From positions 1-24,486 of the IMG/VR virus record IMGVR_UViG_3300013285_000076: a stretch of 24,486 nt of DNA; one strand, written 5' to 3'. Positions within the stretch are counted from its first letter, which is position 1; each line of letters starts with the position of its first letter. This DNA is from a virus. Both the position numbers and the translations under genes were made by a program. The notes beneath the pieces are model-generated. The model had not been told where the DNA came from, did no database searches, and saw nothing but the letters and a program-made list of their open reading frames with translations. This document shows positions 4,849-12,072 of this stretch, piece after piece.

Positions 4849-4965
4849 GTGTCTGGGTTGTCAGGGTTGGTTACCCTTTTTATTATTTTTTAAAATTTTT
4901 TAAAAAAAGCGAAGCGTAGGGTGGGAATGGTTAAATACGCTGGACAACCCTGCCAACCCAGACAC
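4849..4965. repeat. 21-bp inverted repeat around AT-rich core, origin or operator candidate
   Basis: The left arm (4849-4869, GTGTCTGGGTTGTCAGGGTTG) and right arm (4945-4965) are complementary at 20 of 21 positions. Each arm contains two GGGTTG units nine bases apart, so the arms can also be seen as four iteron-like half sites, two on each strand. The 75-base space between contains TTTTTTAAAATTTTTT and A/T runs (4885-4908). Iterons beside an easily melted core is the classic layout of an initiator-bound origin; a strong regulator site is the alternative. No replication gene is in the window to test this. Confidence 0.55.
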
Positions 4966-4998
4966 AATGGGGACAGAGTCGACTATATTTTTTGTAAA

Positions 4999-5035
4999 AA
5001 AGCAGTATTTGCTGGTTTTGCGTATTAGTAAGGAT
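4999..5035 (+). promoter_or_regulatory. Copy A of late-promoter-like motif (looser)
   Basis: GCGTATTAGTAAGGAT ends directly at the ATG of the gene at 5036. The TATTAG core and flanking TTTTGCG match the other copies. At the position of the upstream box there is AAAGCA instead of AGGGCG, differing only by A/G exchanges. TAAGGAT also supplies a weak ribosome site, although it lies very close to the ATG. Confidence 0.45.
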
Positions 5036-5344
5036 ATGAACAAATATGTATACCAAATCCAAGGGGCGTTGGAAGATGCCCAGGGCCAATTTAAAGGCCT
5101 GCGAGTTTTGGTTTGCGATTTGTATAATTTTGATACGGCAGATGTTCAGGCTAGTATTTTGGATAAAGAAACAGCCAAGTACATTGAGTTTCGTCTAAAG
5201 GTAACTACAGACGTGCTCAACATCCAGAAACTGCCCAATTCAATTCAAAACAAAATTAGATTGCCGTTAGGGCAATGGCTGGACCAATGGGTCCTAGAAA
5301 ATTTCTATGGCAATACTAGCAACGCAAAAAGTGTTAACCCTTGA
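5036..5344 (+). CDS. Hypothetical protein (102 aa), first plus-strand gene
   Basis: The frame is open 23 codons further upstream, but ATG 5036 is chosen because it follows the promoter-like motif and TAAGGAT. The protein starts MNKYVYQIQGALEDAQGQFK, then GLRVLVCDLYNFDTADVQAS, and ends in NFYGNTSNAKSVNP. It looks soluble, with mixed strands and helices. A small terminase subunit often occupies this position, but no helix-turn-helix or coiled coil is evident, so I leave it unnamed. Its last 38 bases overlap the intein-like gene in the +1 frame. Confidence 0.65.
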   Translation: MNKYVYQIQGALEDAQGQFKGLRVLVCDLYNFDTADVQASILDKETAKYIEFRLKVTTDVLNIQKLPNSIQNKIRLPLGQWLDQWVLENFYGNTSNAKSVNP

Positions 5345-6290
5345 TTATTGGAAGCTGGCAGACAATATTGTGCCTGGTGATTATCTGTTTGATGATCATG
5401 GCAAACCAGTAAAAGTTACACTGGTTCAAAAATATCGCGCCACAGCTTGCTATGAGGTGGTTTTTAATGACCGCCTTACGGTAGCGGGGGACGGCAACTT
5501 GCGCCTGCCTATCGAAGACAAAGATAGGCGTAATAAAATCTACCGATATAAAGGAAAACTCAAATTCCGTAGTGCGTTAAAGCCCTATTCAATTGAGCAG
5601 CTGTTAGAAATGCCGCTACGAAACCACCGCAACCGTAGCAAATACGCCATACCTACAGCAGAACCACTGCAGCTACCCCATCAAATCCTACCAGTGCCCC
5701 CGTTTTTGTTTGGGTGCTGGTTGTTTAACCGGCCAAAAGACGGCAGTATGACAACCTCACCAGAGTATGAAGAGTATGTACACCAGCAATTTCAAGATCA
5801 TGGGTACGAGGTCATTGTTAAAGGCGTAAAAAAGCGTCGATTTTTTACAAATCCGTCGATCGCATCCCACTTGATGCCGTTTATACCCAATAAGATACCC
5901 AATAACTACCTTTTAGCCGCCCCAGAGCAGCGATTGGAGCTACTAAAGGGCATTATCCATGGAAAATCCCGGCAGTACAACAAAAAACGCGACGAATTTC
6001 GGTTTACTTCGCACTCCTCGGCGCATACTGCGCAAGTTCAGTACCTAGCCGAGTCGCTGGGGTGCAGAACCATCCCAATGTATGACCCATATTTCAAAAC
6101 ATATACCGTCTTTATTAAAACGCGGCTGCGTTTAGTATCAAATCAAATATCACCACCGGTAAGAATACATCAAGCTCGCCGATATGTGCACGCAATCAGT
6201 TCAATACAGGACCAGTTGTGTGTACATATTGAAACCGAGGGCAAAAACAACAGATTTCTTGTCGGGGAAGGATTTATCTCAGTATGTTAA
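5307..6290 (+). CDS. Free-standing intein-like Hint/LAGLIDADG protein, apparently inactive
   Basis: The order of parts is that of a large intein. Residues 9-24 (VLTLDYWKLADNIVPGD) match intein block A and its following GD turn; 56-68 (RLTVAGDGNLRLP) match block B but lack its TxxH histidine; 133-147 and 209-252 match the two LAGLIDADG-type endonuclease motifs (PPFLFGCWLF, then RLELLKGIIHGKSR with LAESLG); 301-320 (QDQLCVHIETEGKNNRFLVG) match block F. The nucleophile position holds Ala2, the end is GFISVC instead of ...HN plus Cys/Ser/Thr, and the acidic catalytic residues of both endonuclease motifs appear replaced. So splicing and cutting both look lost. It sits just before terminase, a frequent intein host gene, and overlaps its start by seven bases. 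No clear ribosome site precedes ATG 5307; GTG 5331 is an alternative. Confidence 0.75.
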   Translation: MAILATQKVLTLDYWKLADNIVPGDYLFDDHGKPVKVTLVQKYRATACYEVVFNDRLTVAGDGNLRLPIEDKDRRNKIYRYKGKLKFRSALKPYSIEQLLEMPLRNHRNRSKYAIPTAEPLQLPHQILPVPPFLFGCWLFNRPKDGSMTTSPEYEEYVHQQFQDHGYEVIVKGVKKRRFFTNPSIASHLMPFIPNKIPNNYLLAAPEQRLELLKGIIHGKSRQYNKKRDEFRFTSHSSAHTAQVQYLAESLGCRTIPMYDPYFKTYTVFIKTRLRLVSNQISPPVRIHQARRYVHAISSIQDQLCVHIETEGKNNRFLVGEGFISVC

Positions 6291-7726
6291 CACCACAGCA
6301 AGAAGTCACGCTTAAAAAATTTGCGGAGTCCAAAAAACATTGGCCTAAAGATCAGCTCGACGCGGCGATCTGGCAAGTTAAATGGGCGCTGCAGGCACTG
6401 CCTCACCAAAAAGAACCAGACGATGGAGAATACGACACCTTCCTCATGCTTGCCGGTCGCGGATCGGGTAAAACACACACTGCAAGCCATTGGATTGGCA
6501 TTCGTGCTTGGAAGTACGACAACACACGCTGGCTCGTTACTGCCCCAACCTCCAATGATATACGTGCAACTTGTTTTGAAGGAGACTCCGGACTTCTTAA
6601 TATCATCCCCCGCTCACTTATTCGTGATTACAACAAGTCCCTCTTTGAAATTACCCTCACCAACGGATCAATCATCCAAGGTATCCCCGCGTCCGAGCCA
6701 GAACGATATCGTGGTAAACAATACCACGGGGCCTGGTTTGACGAGCTGTGCGCATTTGATTACCTCGATGAAGCCTACGACGGCGTACAGTTTACCCTCC
6801 GTCTTAAAGACCCTCGGATTGAGCGAGTGCAGCAGATTATTACCACCACACCAAAACCTAGGGAAACGATTGTAGACTTAGCAGAAGGTAAGATTGGTGG
6901 CGACGTGTACATGGTTAACGCGTCCTCGTACGACAACAAAGCCAACCTTTCAGAAACCTTCTTCAAACAGCTTGAGACGTACGATGGTACAGACATGGGT
7001 CGACAGGAGATTTACGGAGAGATTCTAGATCCGGAGTCTTCTGGTATTGTCAAACGCTCGCAATTTAAGATGTGGCCAGCAAACAAACCAACGCCTGAGC
7101 TGGAATTTGTGTTGGCATCATACGATCCAGCCACCTCAGAAAAGACTATCAACGATCCGACTGCATGCGAAGTGTGGGGTGTGTTCCAGCAACTTGACGG
7201 CGGTCTTAATGCCATCTTGCTAGATGCCTGGGATGAACACCTGTCCTATCCAGAGTTGCGCAGGAAAGTCATTGACGATTTTAAAGAGATTGTGTACGGT
7301 GCAGATAACGACTTTGGTAAAGGTAAAAAAGCCGACATCATCCTTATGGAAGACAAATCGGCGGGTATCTCACTGATTCAAGAATTGCGAGCCTCTGGAG
7401 TCCCGGTGCAAGGATACAACCCTGGCAGAGCAGATAAGGTGCAGCGATTGAACATTGTTGCGCCTCTGATCGCTAAAGGCAAAGTGTTTATCCCAGAGGA
7501 CCCAAACCGCAAGGGTGAGTTTGTTGAATGGGCAAAACGTTTTATCCGTCAGGTGTGTTCGTTCCCAGAAGCTAAAGGCCACGATGACTACGTTGATTCA
7601 CTGTCCCAGGCGCTGCGTTACCTCAGAGACGATGGTTGGCTGCGTTTAGACCCACTTCCGGCGCGAGATTACGATTACGCCGACGAGGATCCTAAAAAGC
7701 GATATGCCAACCCATACGCCCAATAA
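6284..7726 (+). CDS. terL: Terminase large subunit (480 aa)
   Basis: This is the ATP-driven DNA-packaging motor and headful or site-specific nuclease that feeds DNA through the portal. The ATPase half shows Walker A AGRGSGKT (57-64), Walker B GAWFDEL (149-155, with D153 and E154) and the coupling motif TTTP (187-190). The RNase H-like nuclease half shows acidic positions in LASYDPA (D281), LMEDKSAG (E356/D357) and HDDYVDSL (D434, D435, D438). Length is normal for the family. There is no intein inside it, although an intein-like gene lies directly upstream and overlaps the start. GGGGAAGGA lies about twelve bases before the ATG. The stop codon's last base begins promoter-like copy B. Confidence 0.95.
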   Translation: MLTPQQEVTLKKFAESKKHWPKDQLDAAIWQVKWALQALPHQKEPDDGEYDTFLMLAGRGSGKTHTASHWIGIRAWKYDNTRWLVTAPTSNDIRATCFEGDSGLLNIIPRSLIRDYNKSLFEITLTNGSIIQGIPASEPERYRGKQYHGAWFDELCAFDYLDEAYDGVQFTLRLKDPRIERVQQIITTTPKPRETIVDLAEGKIGGDVYMVNASSYDNKANLSETFFKQLETYDGTDMGRQEIYGEILDPESSGIVKRSQFKMWPANKPTPELEFVLASYDPATSEKTINDPTACEVWGVFQQLDGGLNAILLDAWDEHLSYPELRRKVIDDFKEIVYGADNDFGKGKKADIILMEDKSAGISLIQELRASGVPVQGYNPGRADKVQRLNIVAPLIAKGKVFIPEDPNRKGEFVEWAKRFIRQVCSFPEAKGHDDYVDSLSQALRYLRDDGWLRLDPLPARDYDYADEDPKKRYANPYAQ

Positions 7727-7765
7727 GGGCGGAAACGACATAAACTGCGTATTAGTTAGAATAAG
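7726..7765 (+). promoter_or_regulatory. Copy B of bipartite promoter-like motif
   Basis: AGGGCG (7726-7731), 16 bases, then CGTATTAGTTAGAATAAG (7748-7765) and immediately the ATG of the 48-codon gene. The upstream box starts in the terminase stop codon. Spacing and sequence are the same as copies C and D. TATTAG is ten bases from the ATG, so a transcript starting about seven bases after it would have only a few leader bases. Confidence 0.6.
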
Positions 7766-7912
7766 ATGCCAATTATCAAAACACCGCGCCAAAAACTCAT
7801 GGAGATTCCTAAGACTCCCGGCATGGTTCAAACCCCCAAACAACAGCTGCTTGATAAAGCCGGAATGTTACCGCGCTTAGCCAAGGGCAAAAAAGTTAAG
7901 AAAACCAAGTAA
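7766..7912 (+). CDS. Small lysine-rich protein (48 aa)
   Basis: A 48-codon ORF read by hand between terminase and portal. It starts MPIIKTPRQKLMEIPKTPGM and ends with a strongly basic tail (LAKGKKVKKTK). The start follows the promoter-like motif directly and five bases separate its stop from the portal start. An internal near-repeat is visible: KTPRQKLME and QTPKQQLLD. With no acidic run and about a quarter of residues basic, it may bind nucleic acid or be a minor head protein; neither is shown. Confidence 0.6.
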   Translation: MPIIKTPRQKLMEIPKTPGMVQTPKQQLLDKAGMLPRLAKGKKVKKTK

Positions 7913-7917
7913 AATAC

Positions 7918-10761
7918 ATGGCGACTCCACAACTACCTATTCAAGCTGGCGGAAACCTCCCAGGTCTTGACCGCGAGGAAGATATCCAAGAAGCGACTGC
8001 GCAAGATGCAGAGATGCGCGCGTATGAAGACGAACTTGGATTAGATGCACAAGAAGTAGAAGAAGAAGTCATTGAGTTAGATGACGGTTCTGTCATTGTT
8101 AACTTTAAAGAAAAATTAAGCCCTCTTAAAGATCCGGAATTCTATGCCAACTTGGCAGAAGAGTTAGACGAAAGCATTTTGGATTCTTTGGCAATTGAAT
8201 ATTTAGATTATATTGACGTTGATAAAGAAGCACGCAAACAGCGCGATAAACAATACGAAGAGGGTCTTCGTCGCACTGGTTTAGGTAAAGACGCACCTGG
8301 TGGTGCAACATTTGATGGCGCCTCTAAAGTAGTGCACCCAATCATGGCAGAGGCTTGCGTTGATTTTGCAGCGTCTTCAGCTAAAGAATTATTACCACCC
8401 GACGGTATTGTAAAGTCCAACATCAAAGGCAATAACGATAGCGCTAAAGAAGAAACTGCCGAACGTAAAGTAACGTTTATGAACTGGCAGCTCTCAGAGC
8501 AAATACCAGAGTTCCGCGATGAGATGGAGCAATTGCTTACTCAATTACCACTAGGTGGTTCACAGTATCTTAAATGGCGCTACGACGAAGAGCAATCCCG
8601 TCCAACTTGCGAATGGATTCCGATTGATAATATCATTCTACCATACGCAACAACCAATTTTTATTCTTCAGCACGTATTACAGAACAGCAAGATATCACT
8701 GGCGATATTTACCTCAAGCGTATTGAGGATGGAATGTATCGTGATTTAGAAAATGCAATGTATACCTCTGATGCACCATTAACAGAGCAAACACGCAGCC
8801 AAGAAGCTAACAACAAGATTGAAGGCAAAGAAGATCCATCTAAAAACATTGACGAGTTGCGTCGTGTTTATGAAATCACCTGCTTTATGCGATTAAATGA
8901 TGATCCGGAGACTGAAGGTCGCCGCGCACCATACATTATGACAATTGACGAGACCAGTTCTAAAGTTCTGGCACTACGTCGTAACTGGGAAGCTGGAGAT
9001 GACAAACTCGAAAAGATGGATTGGGTCGTTGAATTCAAATTCATTCCTTGGCGTGGTGCTTATGCTATTGGCCTCCCCCATCTTATTGGTGGGCTCAGCG
9101 CTGCTCTTACTGGTTCTTTACGTGCTCTGCTTGATGCTGCTCATATCAACAACTCTCAGACGATGCTTAAGCTCAAAACTGGACGAGTTAGTGGACAGAG
9201 TGACCGAATTGAACCAACACAAGTAATTGAAGTAGAAGCAGGACCTGGCGTAACTGACATTCGTCAGATTGCTATGCCAATGCCGTTCAATCCGCCATCT
9301 GCTGTATTGATGGAATTGATGGGTTGGTTAACCAGCGCCGCTAAAGGCGTGGTGACTACTTCTGAAGAGAAAATTGCAGATGCCAACAGCAACATGCCAG
9401 TGGGTACAACCCAAGCTCTGATTGAGCAAGGTGCTAAAGTATTCTCAGCTATTCATGCTCGCCTGCACCGCAGCCAAGCTAAATCTCTTGCAATTATCTC
9501 TCGTCTAAATCATTGGTATTTAGAAGAGATGGACAACCAGTCCGGAACAGAAATTCAAATCCGAGACTTTGCGTACAACAACGATGTGCGCCCAGTTTCT
9601 GACCCAAACATTTTTTCTGAAACACAACGTGTCGCACAAAATCAAGCACTTCTTCAGATGGCATCAAGCGCGCCTCCGGGTATGTTTGATATCCGTTCTG
9701 TGTACAAGCGCGTTTTAAAACAATTAAAAATTCCTGAGATTGAAGAAGTATTGCCAAACCCATTGGGGGCAAACGAATCTAATCCAGCACTCGAAAATGT
9801 GTCGATGACTATGGGACATCCTGCCGCTGCTTACCCAGACCAGGACCATATTGCCCATATTCAAATTCATCTTGAGTACGCAAACAATCCAGCCTACGGC
9901 GGCAATCCCGTAATTGGTCCTACCTTCGCACCCCATGCACTTGAACATATTAAGCAGCATTTAACCTTGCACTACTTGCAGTCTATGCGAAGCTACGTTG
10001 CTCAGGCATCGGGCGGCGAGGATGTATTGGAATTACATCAAGAAAAACCACTTGATCAGCAAGCTCAAAAAGCTCTAGCGTTGGCTTCACAGATGGTTAA
10101 TCAAGATACCCAGCAGTCTATGGGTCAATATGTACAACAGATCCAACAATTAGCACAAAAAGTGGCACAAGCCCAGCAAACATCGCAGCAAAATGCTGCA
10201 ATGTCTGATCCTACTGCTGCAGCAATTGTTAAGACTCAAATGGCCGAGACAGAACGCAAAACGCAAGAATCTCAGCAACGTTTACAAGCAGATTTACAAA
10301 AATCTCAACAAAACTATCAACTTGAAGTAGCTAAACTACAACAACAAGTCCAAGAGCTACAAGCTAAATATCAAACACAAACCGACATTGATAACCAACG
10401 CAACGCAACAGACATTGCAATGGCCAATATCAACAACGCCGCAAAAGAACGTGTTGCCATGATCACTGCCGGCTCACAAATGGATCAGCAGCAACAGCAA
10501 CTTGAGCACGAACAGAATTTATCTGCAATTGATGCTGTTCAAGCATCCGATGCTGATATTCGCCAGCATGGTTTAGCTATACAACAGCAAGCATTTAAAG
10601 CGCAAGCTGACCAAGTAGCGCAACAAGCGGAACAACAGAAGCAAGCCGCACTGGCACAACAGCAGCATGAGCAACAAATACAGCAACAAGCATTCCAAGA
10701 ACAAAATCAAGCACTCCAAGGAGCGCAGCAACCACAACAACCACCCACTGAAGGACAGTAA
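7918..10761 (+). CDS. Portal protein with long Gln-rich C-terminal extension (947 aa)
   Basis: The portal forms the ring at one head vertex through which DNA passes. Position directly after terminase, size, and stretches such as GATFDGASKVVHPIMAEACV, FAASSAKELLPPDG, WIPIDNIILPYATTNF and a central PHLIGGLSAALTGSLRALLD support this; it resembles P22-like portals of podovirus-type and related aquatic phages. From about residue 709 onward the sequence becomes glutamine- and alanine-rich coiled coil (repeated QQ, KLQQQVQELQAKYQTQT), about 240 residues, comparable to the helical barrel of P22 portal but low in complexity. The start at 7918 has a weak ribosome site; translation may be coupled to the small gene before it. 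Confidence 0.85.
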   Translation: MATPQLPIQAGGNLPGLDREEDIQEATAQDAEMRAYEDELGLDAQEVEEEVIELDDGSVIVNFKEKLSPLKDPEFYANLAEELDESILDSLAIEYLDYIDVDKEARKQRDKQYEEGLRRTGLGKDAPGGATFDGASKVVHPIMAEACVDFAASSAKELLPPDGIVKSNIKGNNDSAKEETAERKVTFMNWQLSEQIPEFRDEMEQLLTQLPLGGSQYLKWRYDEEQSRPTCEWIPIDNIILPYATTNFYSSARITEQQDITGDIYLKRIEDGMYRDLENAMYTSDAPLTEQTRSQEANNKIEGKEDPSKNIDELRRVYEITCFMRLNDDPETEGRRAPYIMTIDETSSKVLALRRNWEAGDDKLEKMDWVVEFKFIPWRGAYAIGLPHLIGGLSAALTGSLRALLDAAHINNSQTMLKLKTGRVSGQSDRIEPTQVIEVEAGPGVTDIRQIAMPMPFNPPSAVLMELMGWLTSAAKGVVTTSEEKIADANSNMPVGTTQALIEQGAKVFSAIHARLHRSQAKSLAIISRLNHWYLEEMDNQSGTEIQIRDFAYNNDVRPVSDPNIFSETQRVAQNQALLQMASSAPPGMFDIRSVYKRVLKQLKIPEIEEVLPNPLGANESNPALENVSMTMGHPAAAYPDQDHIAHIQIHLEYANNPAYGGNPVIGPTFAPHALEHIKQHLTLHYLQSMRSYVAQASGGEDVLELHQEKPLDQQAQKALALASQMVNQDTQQSMGQYVQQIQQLAQKVAQAQQTSQQNAAMSDPTAAAIVKTQMAETERKTQESQQRLQADLQKSQQNYQLEVAKLQQQVQELQAKYQTQTDIDNQRNATDIAMANINNAAKERVAMITAGSQMDQQQQQLEHEQNLSAIDAVQASDADIRQHGLAIQQQAFKAQADQVAQQAEQQKQAALAQQQHEQQIQQQAFQEQNQALQGAQQPQQPPTEGQ

Positions 10762-10762
10762 A

Positions 10763-10981
10763 ATGGCAAAGAACCCACAAGACGGCGGCGAATTAGGCTT
10801 TCGTAAAACATATAAAATGACTGGCAATGTTGGCTATGCCGGCGGCCCAGATCAAAAAGTAGATAATGGTCCATCCGGGTCACAACGTGCTAACAACGCC
10901 GTAAAAGGTAAACCCGCACGTTCAAGCAAAGTCGGTCCAGATAAAAACCTAAAAGATATTGGTGGTGGAAATTTCTACTAG
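10763..10981 (+). CDS. Hypothetical Gly/Lys-rich protein (72 aa)
   Basis: The frame extends upstream inside the portal gene, but ATG 10763 is chosen because AAGGA lies seven bases before it and it begins two bases after the portal stop. The protein, MAKNPQDGGELGFRKTYKMT onward, is basic, rich in glycine, asparagine and lysine, and probably disordered (GGPDQKVDNGPSGSQRANNA). Small proteins like this next to portals may be minor head components; no family is recognised. It ends just before promoter-like copy C. Confidence 0.7.
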   Translation: MAKNPQDGGELGFRKTYKMTGNVGYAGGPDQKVDNGPSGSQRANNAVKGKPARSSKVGPDKNLKDIGGGNFY

Positions 10982-10986
10982 TATTT

Positions 10987-11023
10987 AGGGCGGAATTGTT
11001 CTGTCCTACGTATTAGTTAAAAT
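10987..11023 (+). promoter_or_regulatory. Copy C of bipartite promoter-like motif, start codon adjacent
   Basis: AGGGCG (10987-10992), 16 bases, then CGTATTAGTTAAAAT (11009-11023) and at once the ATG of the next gene. No ribosome-binding sequence fits between the TATTAG core and the ATG, which are seven bases apart. The upstream box is also part of a nine-pair hairpin, AGGGCGGAA-TTG-TTCTGTCCT (10987-11007, two G-U pairs). Confidence 0.6.
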
Positions 11024-11218
11024 ATGAAGGACTTTATTAGCGAAATTATCGGTCGCGTACGCGCTGAGATACAAATTCAAGCAGAAGCCGTCACTGCGGG
11101 AACAAACGTAGTTAGTTTTGAAGACTACAAACACAATATTGGCAAAATAGAAGGCTTAAAACTAGCCCTTGCAATTGTCGATGAAATTTTGACAGAAGAT
11201 GAAGAAAAAGACCTGTAA
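11024..11218 (+). CDS. Hypothetical helical protein (64 aa)
   Basis: It starts MKDFISEIIGRVRAEIQIQA and continues through TAGTNVVSFEDYKHNIGKIE to an acidic end (EILTEDEEKDL). Three helices are likely. There is no Shine-Dalgarno sequence; ATG follows promoter-like copy C, suggesting a leaderless mRNA. The pattern of an SFEDYKHNIGKIEGL loop between helices occurs in small phage proteins encoded in head modules, with no known role. It precedes the GroES-like gene by 22 bases. Confidence 0.7.
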   Translation: MKDFISEIIGRVRAEIQIQAEAVTAGTNVVSFEDYKHNIGKIEGLKLALAIVDEILTEDEEKDL

Positions 11219-11240
11219 AGGTTATAGGGAGCACTGAATA

Positions 11241-11681
11241 GTGTTTGATTTAAAAGGCAACGAAGAGCCGGATACAAGATCAGAAGAAGAATGTTTTCCA
11301 AAGATTGACACCGGTATTGAAGTAGCTGGAGACCGTGTTTTAGTACAGCTAAGACGCGAGAAGTCAACCAGTAAAGGCGGAATCATCCTAGTGGATGAAA
11401 CCAGACAAACGTTACGATTCAATGAAACAGTAGCTAAAGTGGTGCAAGTTGGACCACTGGCATACCGTAACCTAGACACAGAACTATCCCCGTGGCCAGA
11501 AGGCCCGTGGTGTAAAGAAGGTGATCTAGTACGTACGATTAAGTATGGCGGCGATCGTTTTATTGTAAACCCTGACGACGAAGGTTCACCAGTGGTGTTC
11601 ATTACGTTACAGGCCCGTGAAATCATCTCTCGCATTAAGAATTTTGAATATGCGCAGAAGATGAAAGCATTCGTGGACTAA
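11241..11681 (+). CDS. GroES-like co-chaperonin (146 aa)
   Basis: A GTG start at 11241 follows GGGAG. Residues 30-35 (GDRVLV) open the GroES beta-barrel; 41-50 (KSTSKGGIIL) correspond to the mobile loop, whose GG-I-I/V-L tip docks on GroEL; VAKVVQVGP and KEGDLVRTIKYGGDRF follow as the later barrel strands. At 146 residues it is longer than bacterial GroES (about 97), with an added amino end and an insertion (LDTELSPWPEGPW). Phage co-chaperonins such as T4 gp31 help host GroEL fold the major capsid protein, which fits its place in this head module. Assignment is from motifs only. Confidence 0.85.
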   Translation: MFDLKGNEEPDTRSEEECFPKIDTGIEVAGDRVLVQLRREKSTSKGGIILVDETRQTLRFNETVAKVVQVGPLAYRNLDTELSPWPEGPWCKEGDLVRTIKYGGDRFIVNPDDEGSPVVFITLQAREIISRIKNFEYAQKMKAFVD

Positions 11682-11682
11682 T

Positions 11683-12051
11683 ATGGCTTCTAGTTTAGAA
11701 ACGCAGCAAAAGTACCGAAGCAAAACCCCAAGGTATAGCTTAGGTCAAACGCTGAATCATGCTAAAAAAAGAGCCGAAGTAACAATTACAATCCAAGATC
11801 TTATGGATATTTTTGAAAAGCAAGAAGGCCTTTGCGCTTTAAGCGGATTAAAAATGACATGGCATCAAGGAAAAATTCTTCCAACCTCAATATCAATTGA
11901 CCGGATAGATAATAGTAAGGGTTATGTTCATGGTAACGTAAGATTGGTTTGTGTTGTTGTTAATGCTTTTAAAAGCACTCAAACAGATAGTGAACTCTAT
12001 GAGTTTGCCAAAAGTTTAGTGGAAAACATGGCAAAAACACTTCCGAATTAA
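11683..12051 (+). CDS. HNH-family endonuclease, free-standing (122 aa)
   Basis: The compact core is typical of small HNH/His-Me finger nucleases: C51-ALSG, then SIDRIDNSKGYVHGNVRLVC (71-90) with D73, R74 and D76, GN at 84-85, and VNAFK (93-97). The amino end is basic (QQKYRSKTPRY), likely for DNA contact. It begins one base after the GroES-like stop with no clear ribosome site and splits the co-chaperonin from the scaffold gene. This fits a homing endonuclease that has settled between genes. The target is unknown. Confidence 0.85.
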   Translation: MASSLETQQKYRSKTPRYSLGQTLNHAKKRAEVTITIQDLMDIFEKQEGLCALSGLKMTWHQGKILPTSISIDRIDNSKGYVHGNVRLVCVVVNAFKSTQTDSELYEFAKSLVENMAKTLPN

Positions 12052-12072
12052 ATAACTTTGTAGAAAGTATGT

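Larger units (their letters stand above)
4167..5035. other. Repeat-rich divergent intergenic region
   Basis: About 870 bases separate the minus-strand operon from the plus-strand morphogenesis genes, with no credible gene. An open frame at 4377-4574 is made of repeats and translates to a low-complexity protein. From left to right it holds CCCTA/TAGGG hairpins, an 8-bp tandem array, four 17-base palindromes, three TTGGCCTAGGTGC copies, a compositional change from GC-rich to AT-rich at about 4730, a Fur-like palindrome and a 21-bp inverted repeat enclosing poly-A/T. A divergent promoter region is required here, and a replication origin is plausible. Confidence 0.7.

Noticed and set aside
5036-5344. 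Naming the 102-residue protein as small terminase subunit
   Set aside because: Only position supports this. No helix-turn-helix or oligomerisation helix pattern is visible, and the intein-like gene separates it from the large subunit.
6321-6875. A 184-codon plus-strand ORF inside the terminase gene in another frame
   Set aside because: The terminase frame carries all expected motifs; the alternative frame yields a Pro/Ser/Thr-rich sequence with no ribosome site or recognised domain.
10573-10827. Leu/Val-rich minus-strand ORFs opposite the portal end that look like membrane proteins
   Set aside because: They are the antisense of CAA/CAG glutamine repeats, which read as Leu and Cys; hydrophobicity is an artefact.
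11222-11635. A 137-codon minus-strand ORF opposite the GroES-like gene
   Set aside because: The plus-strand reading shows a full GroES pattern; the antisense product is Ser/Arg-rich with no motif and would be opposite to the whole operon.
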